Source: Falsiroseomonas bella
GTDB lineage: Bacteria > Pseudomonadota > Alphaproteobacteria > Acetobacterales > Acetobacteraceae
NCBI RefSeq assembly: GCF_003173615.1
Contig: NZ_QGNA01000001.1
Coordinates: forward strand, 496,001-560,000
DNA length: 64,000 bases
Reading direction: 5' to 3'
Shown here: positions 63,142 to 64,000 of the stretch, one piece after another
Numbering within the stretch: the first letter of the stretch is position 1
Layout of the letters: each line of letters begins with the position of its first letter
Translations under genes and position numbers: made by a program
Notes under the pieces: model-generated
The model's database searches: none
Told to the model about the DNA's origin: nothing
The model's input: the letters and a program-made list of their open reading frames with translations, nothing else

Positions 63142-63170
63142 CACACCATTGTATTCGCGCAATGGTTGTG
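63142..63170. repeat. Near-perfect inverted repeat in the AT-rich region
   Basis: CACACCATTG (63142-63151) and CAATGGTTGTG (63160-63170) are complementary apart from one bulged base, around an 8-base loop TATTCGCG. It could be a regulator-binding palindrome or an RNA hairpin. No T-run follows, so a terminator is unlikely. Confidence 0.45.
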
Positions 63171-63475
63171 GCGAAGGCGGCCATCTCGGGCTGGCCCGGA
63201 CGAAGCACGCCAGCAGCGGGGGGCATGCCGCCGGGTGACGGCCGGGACGGTGGCCGAGGCTCGGACCGGGCGTCCGCCCGGCAGGCCTGGACGGGCCTCG
63301 GACATACAAGGCGTGAGTCGGAAAATCGGACCGCGTCGCATGCGGCGATGCACTGCCCGCCGTGCGCAGCGCCGGCGGACACACGGATCTCGGCAGGAAA
63401 TACGGGCAGAGCGCCGACGCGCGGGCCTCCCCGGCGCGGCTGCCGGTCAGCCGCCGCGCAACGAGGCGCGACGGC

Positions 63476-64000
63476 TCAGAAGCGGCGCAGCAGCCGGTCT
63501 ATGTAGTCCAGCTCGTCCTGGGGGCGCTCGCGCTCGGCGCCGCGCTTGCGCAGCTCCTCCTGCAGGCGGCGGGTGCGCAGCAGCTCGGCCTCGTCGGGCA
63601 CGCGGGTGTCGCTGCCATTGTCCTGGGCGCCGGGGGCCTCGCGCGTGCGCCGGCCGAGCGGATCGCGGCCGTCGCCCTGGTTCTGCGCCTGGTCCTGGCC
63701 TTCGCCCTCGCCCTGGCCCTCGCCCATCATCTCGCCGGACTCTTCGCCCTCGCCCTCGCCCTCGCCTTCCTGCTGGCCGAACTGGCGCTGCATCTGCTGC
63801 GCCATCTGGCGGGCGCCTTCCACCAGCTCGCGGATCGCGCGCTGCTGCGCGTCCCGCGCATCGCCGCCATCCATGAGCTGGTCCTGCGCCTCCCGCATCG
63901 CCTGGTCGGCGCGGCCGAGTTGCGGCGGGACCTCGCCGGTGAGGTCGCCGAATTGCTGCATCACCTCGCCCAGCGCGCGGCGCAGCGCGCGCTGCACGCG
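63476..64000 (-). CDS. TIGR02302 family (DUF4175) protein, C-terminal part only
   Basis: Only the last 174 codons are in the window; the gene continues beyond the right edge. The visible part reads ALRRALGEVMQQFGDLTGEV and QQRAIRELVEGARQMAQQMQ, followed by an acidic stretch of Glu-Gly repeats (about 20 residues of EGEGEGEESGE type) and Gln-rich sequence, ending in DELDYIDRLLRRF. This acidic/Gln-rich C-terminus and the terminal RLLRRF motif are typical of TIGR02302 proteins, large alphaproteobacterial proteins with N-terminal membrane helices and unknown function. Essentiality or a cell-envelope role has been proposed only from conservation. Confidence 0.85.
   Translation of the reverse strand, partial: RVQRALRRALGEVMQQFGDLTGEVPPQLGRADQAMREAQDQLMDGGDARDAQQRAIRELVEGARQMAQQMQRQFGQQEGEGEGEGEESGEMMGEGQGEGEGQDQAQNQGDGRDPLGRRTREAPGAQDNGSDTRVPDEAELLRTRRLQEELRKRGAERERPQDELDYIDRLLRRF

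Larger units (their letters stand above)
62937..63475. other. Intergenic region, first half unusually AT-rich
   Basis: About 240 bp (62937-63180) are clearly AT-richer than everything around them; the rest is normal GC-rich DNA without a credible gene. Minus-strand and plus-strand frames exist but have no motifs. It carries the candidate promoter for the tadE paralogue B gene and a near-perfect inverted repeat at 63142-63170. The local composition suggests regulatory DNA or a horizontally acquired remnant. Confidence 0.6.

Noticed and set aside
63053-63382. 109-codon minus-strand frame crossing the AT-rich region
   Set aside because: Half of it is random-looking GC-rich sequence and half is AT-rich intergenic DNA; no domain, signal or ribosome site.

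Overview
This 64 kb window is chromosomal DNA of very high G+C content. Coding density is high, with many start/stop overlaps of the ATGA or GTGA type, and no tRNA, rRNA, CRISPR array, insertion sequence or phage gene was seen. Several features point to an alphaproteobacterium, most likely a Roseomonas-like member of the Acetobacteraceae: many Bug/TctC-type solute-binding proteins, a DUF6481 protein, a TIGR02302 protein, a chemoreceptor preceded by a CtrA-like box, and an ECF sigma factor next to a subtilase. This assignment is inferred from gene content and no marker gene was available to test it.

Layout. 1-3.5 kb: a TetR-controlled module (DUF993 aldolase-like protein, Gfo/Idh/MocA oxidoreductase, TetR) with a perfect palindromic operator, divergent from an SMP-30-type lactonase. 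3.6-7.4 kb: a coupled operon of glycerol kinase, SelA-like PLP enzyme and FAD oxidoreductase. 7.5-13.3 kb: cytochrome P460 with DUF1028, an M20 amidohydrolase, a YbaL/Kef antiporter, and an alpha/beta hydrolase with an SDR. 13.3-19.2 kb: a TctA-TctB-TctC transporter with a GntR regulator, divergent from a CoA-transferase and an enoyl-CoA hydratase, which looks like uptake, CoA activation and beta-oxidation of a carboxylate. 19.1-31.7 kb: a complete Dpp-type ABC transporter, divergent from seven tightly packed catabolic genes (zinc deacylase, class II aldolase, D-threonine-aldolase-like PLP enzyme, TctC, MmgE/PrpD, FAD monooxygenase, Asp/Glu-racemase-fold enzyme). This is the best candidate here for an undescribed pathway.

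31.7-38.1 kb: DUF6481 protein, orphan TctC, ketopantoate-reductase-like protein, release factor 3 and a chemoreceptor fused to PilZ. 38.1-47.7 kb: a livFGMHK branched-chain-type ABC transporter followed by phenylacetate genes (paaN; divergent paaG, paaI, paaK and a PaaR-like TetR) with a 20-bp operator-like palindrome. 47.7-51.3 kb: anti-sigma, ECF sigma, divergent S8 serine protease and a ChrR-like double cupin. 51.3-54 kb: an M16 peptidase pair. 54-59.2 kb: a large hybrid histidine kinase, glucose-6-phosphate isomerase and RppH. 59.2-62.9 kb: a Tad/Flp-pilus accessory set (VWA TadG-like protein and three TadE-like proteins, two of them recent duplicates). Unusually AT-rich DNA follows, and then the C-terminal part of a TIGR02302 protein.

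A GC-rich REP-like hairpin repeat occurs three times, two of them as an inverted pair between livK and livH.
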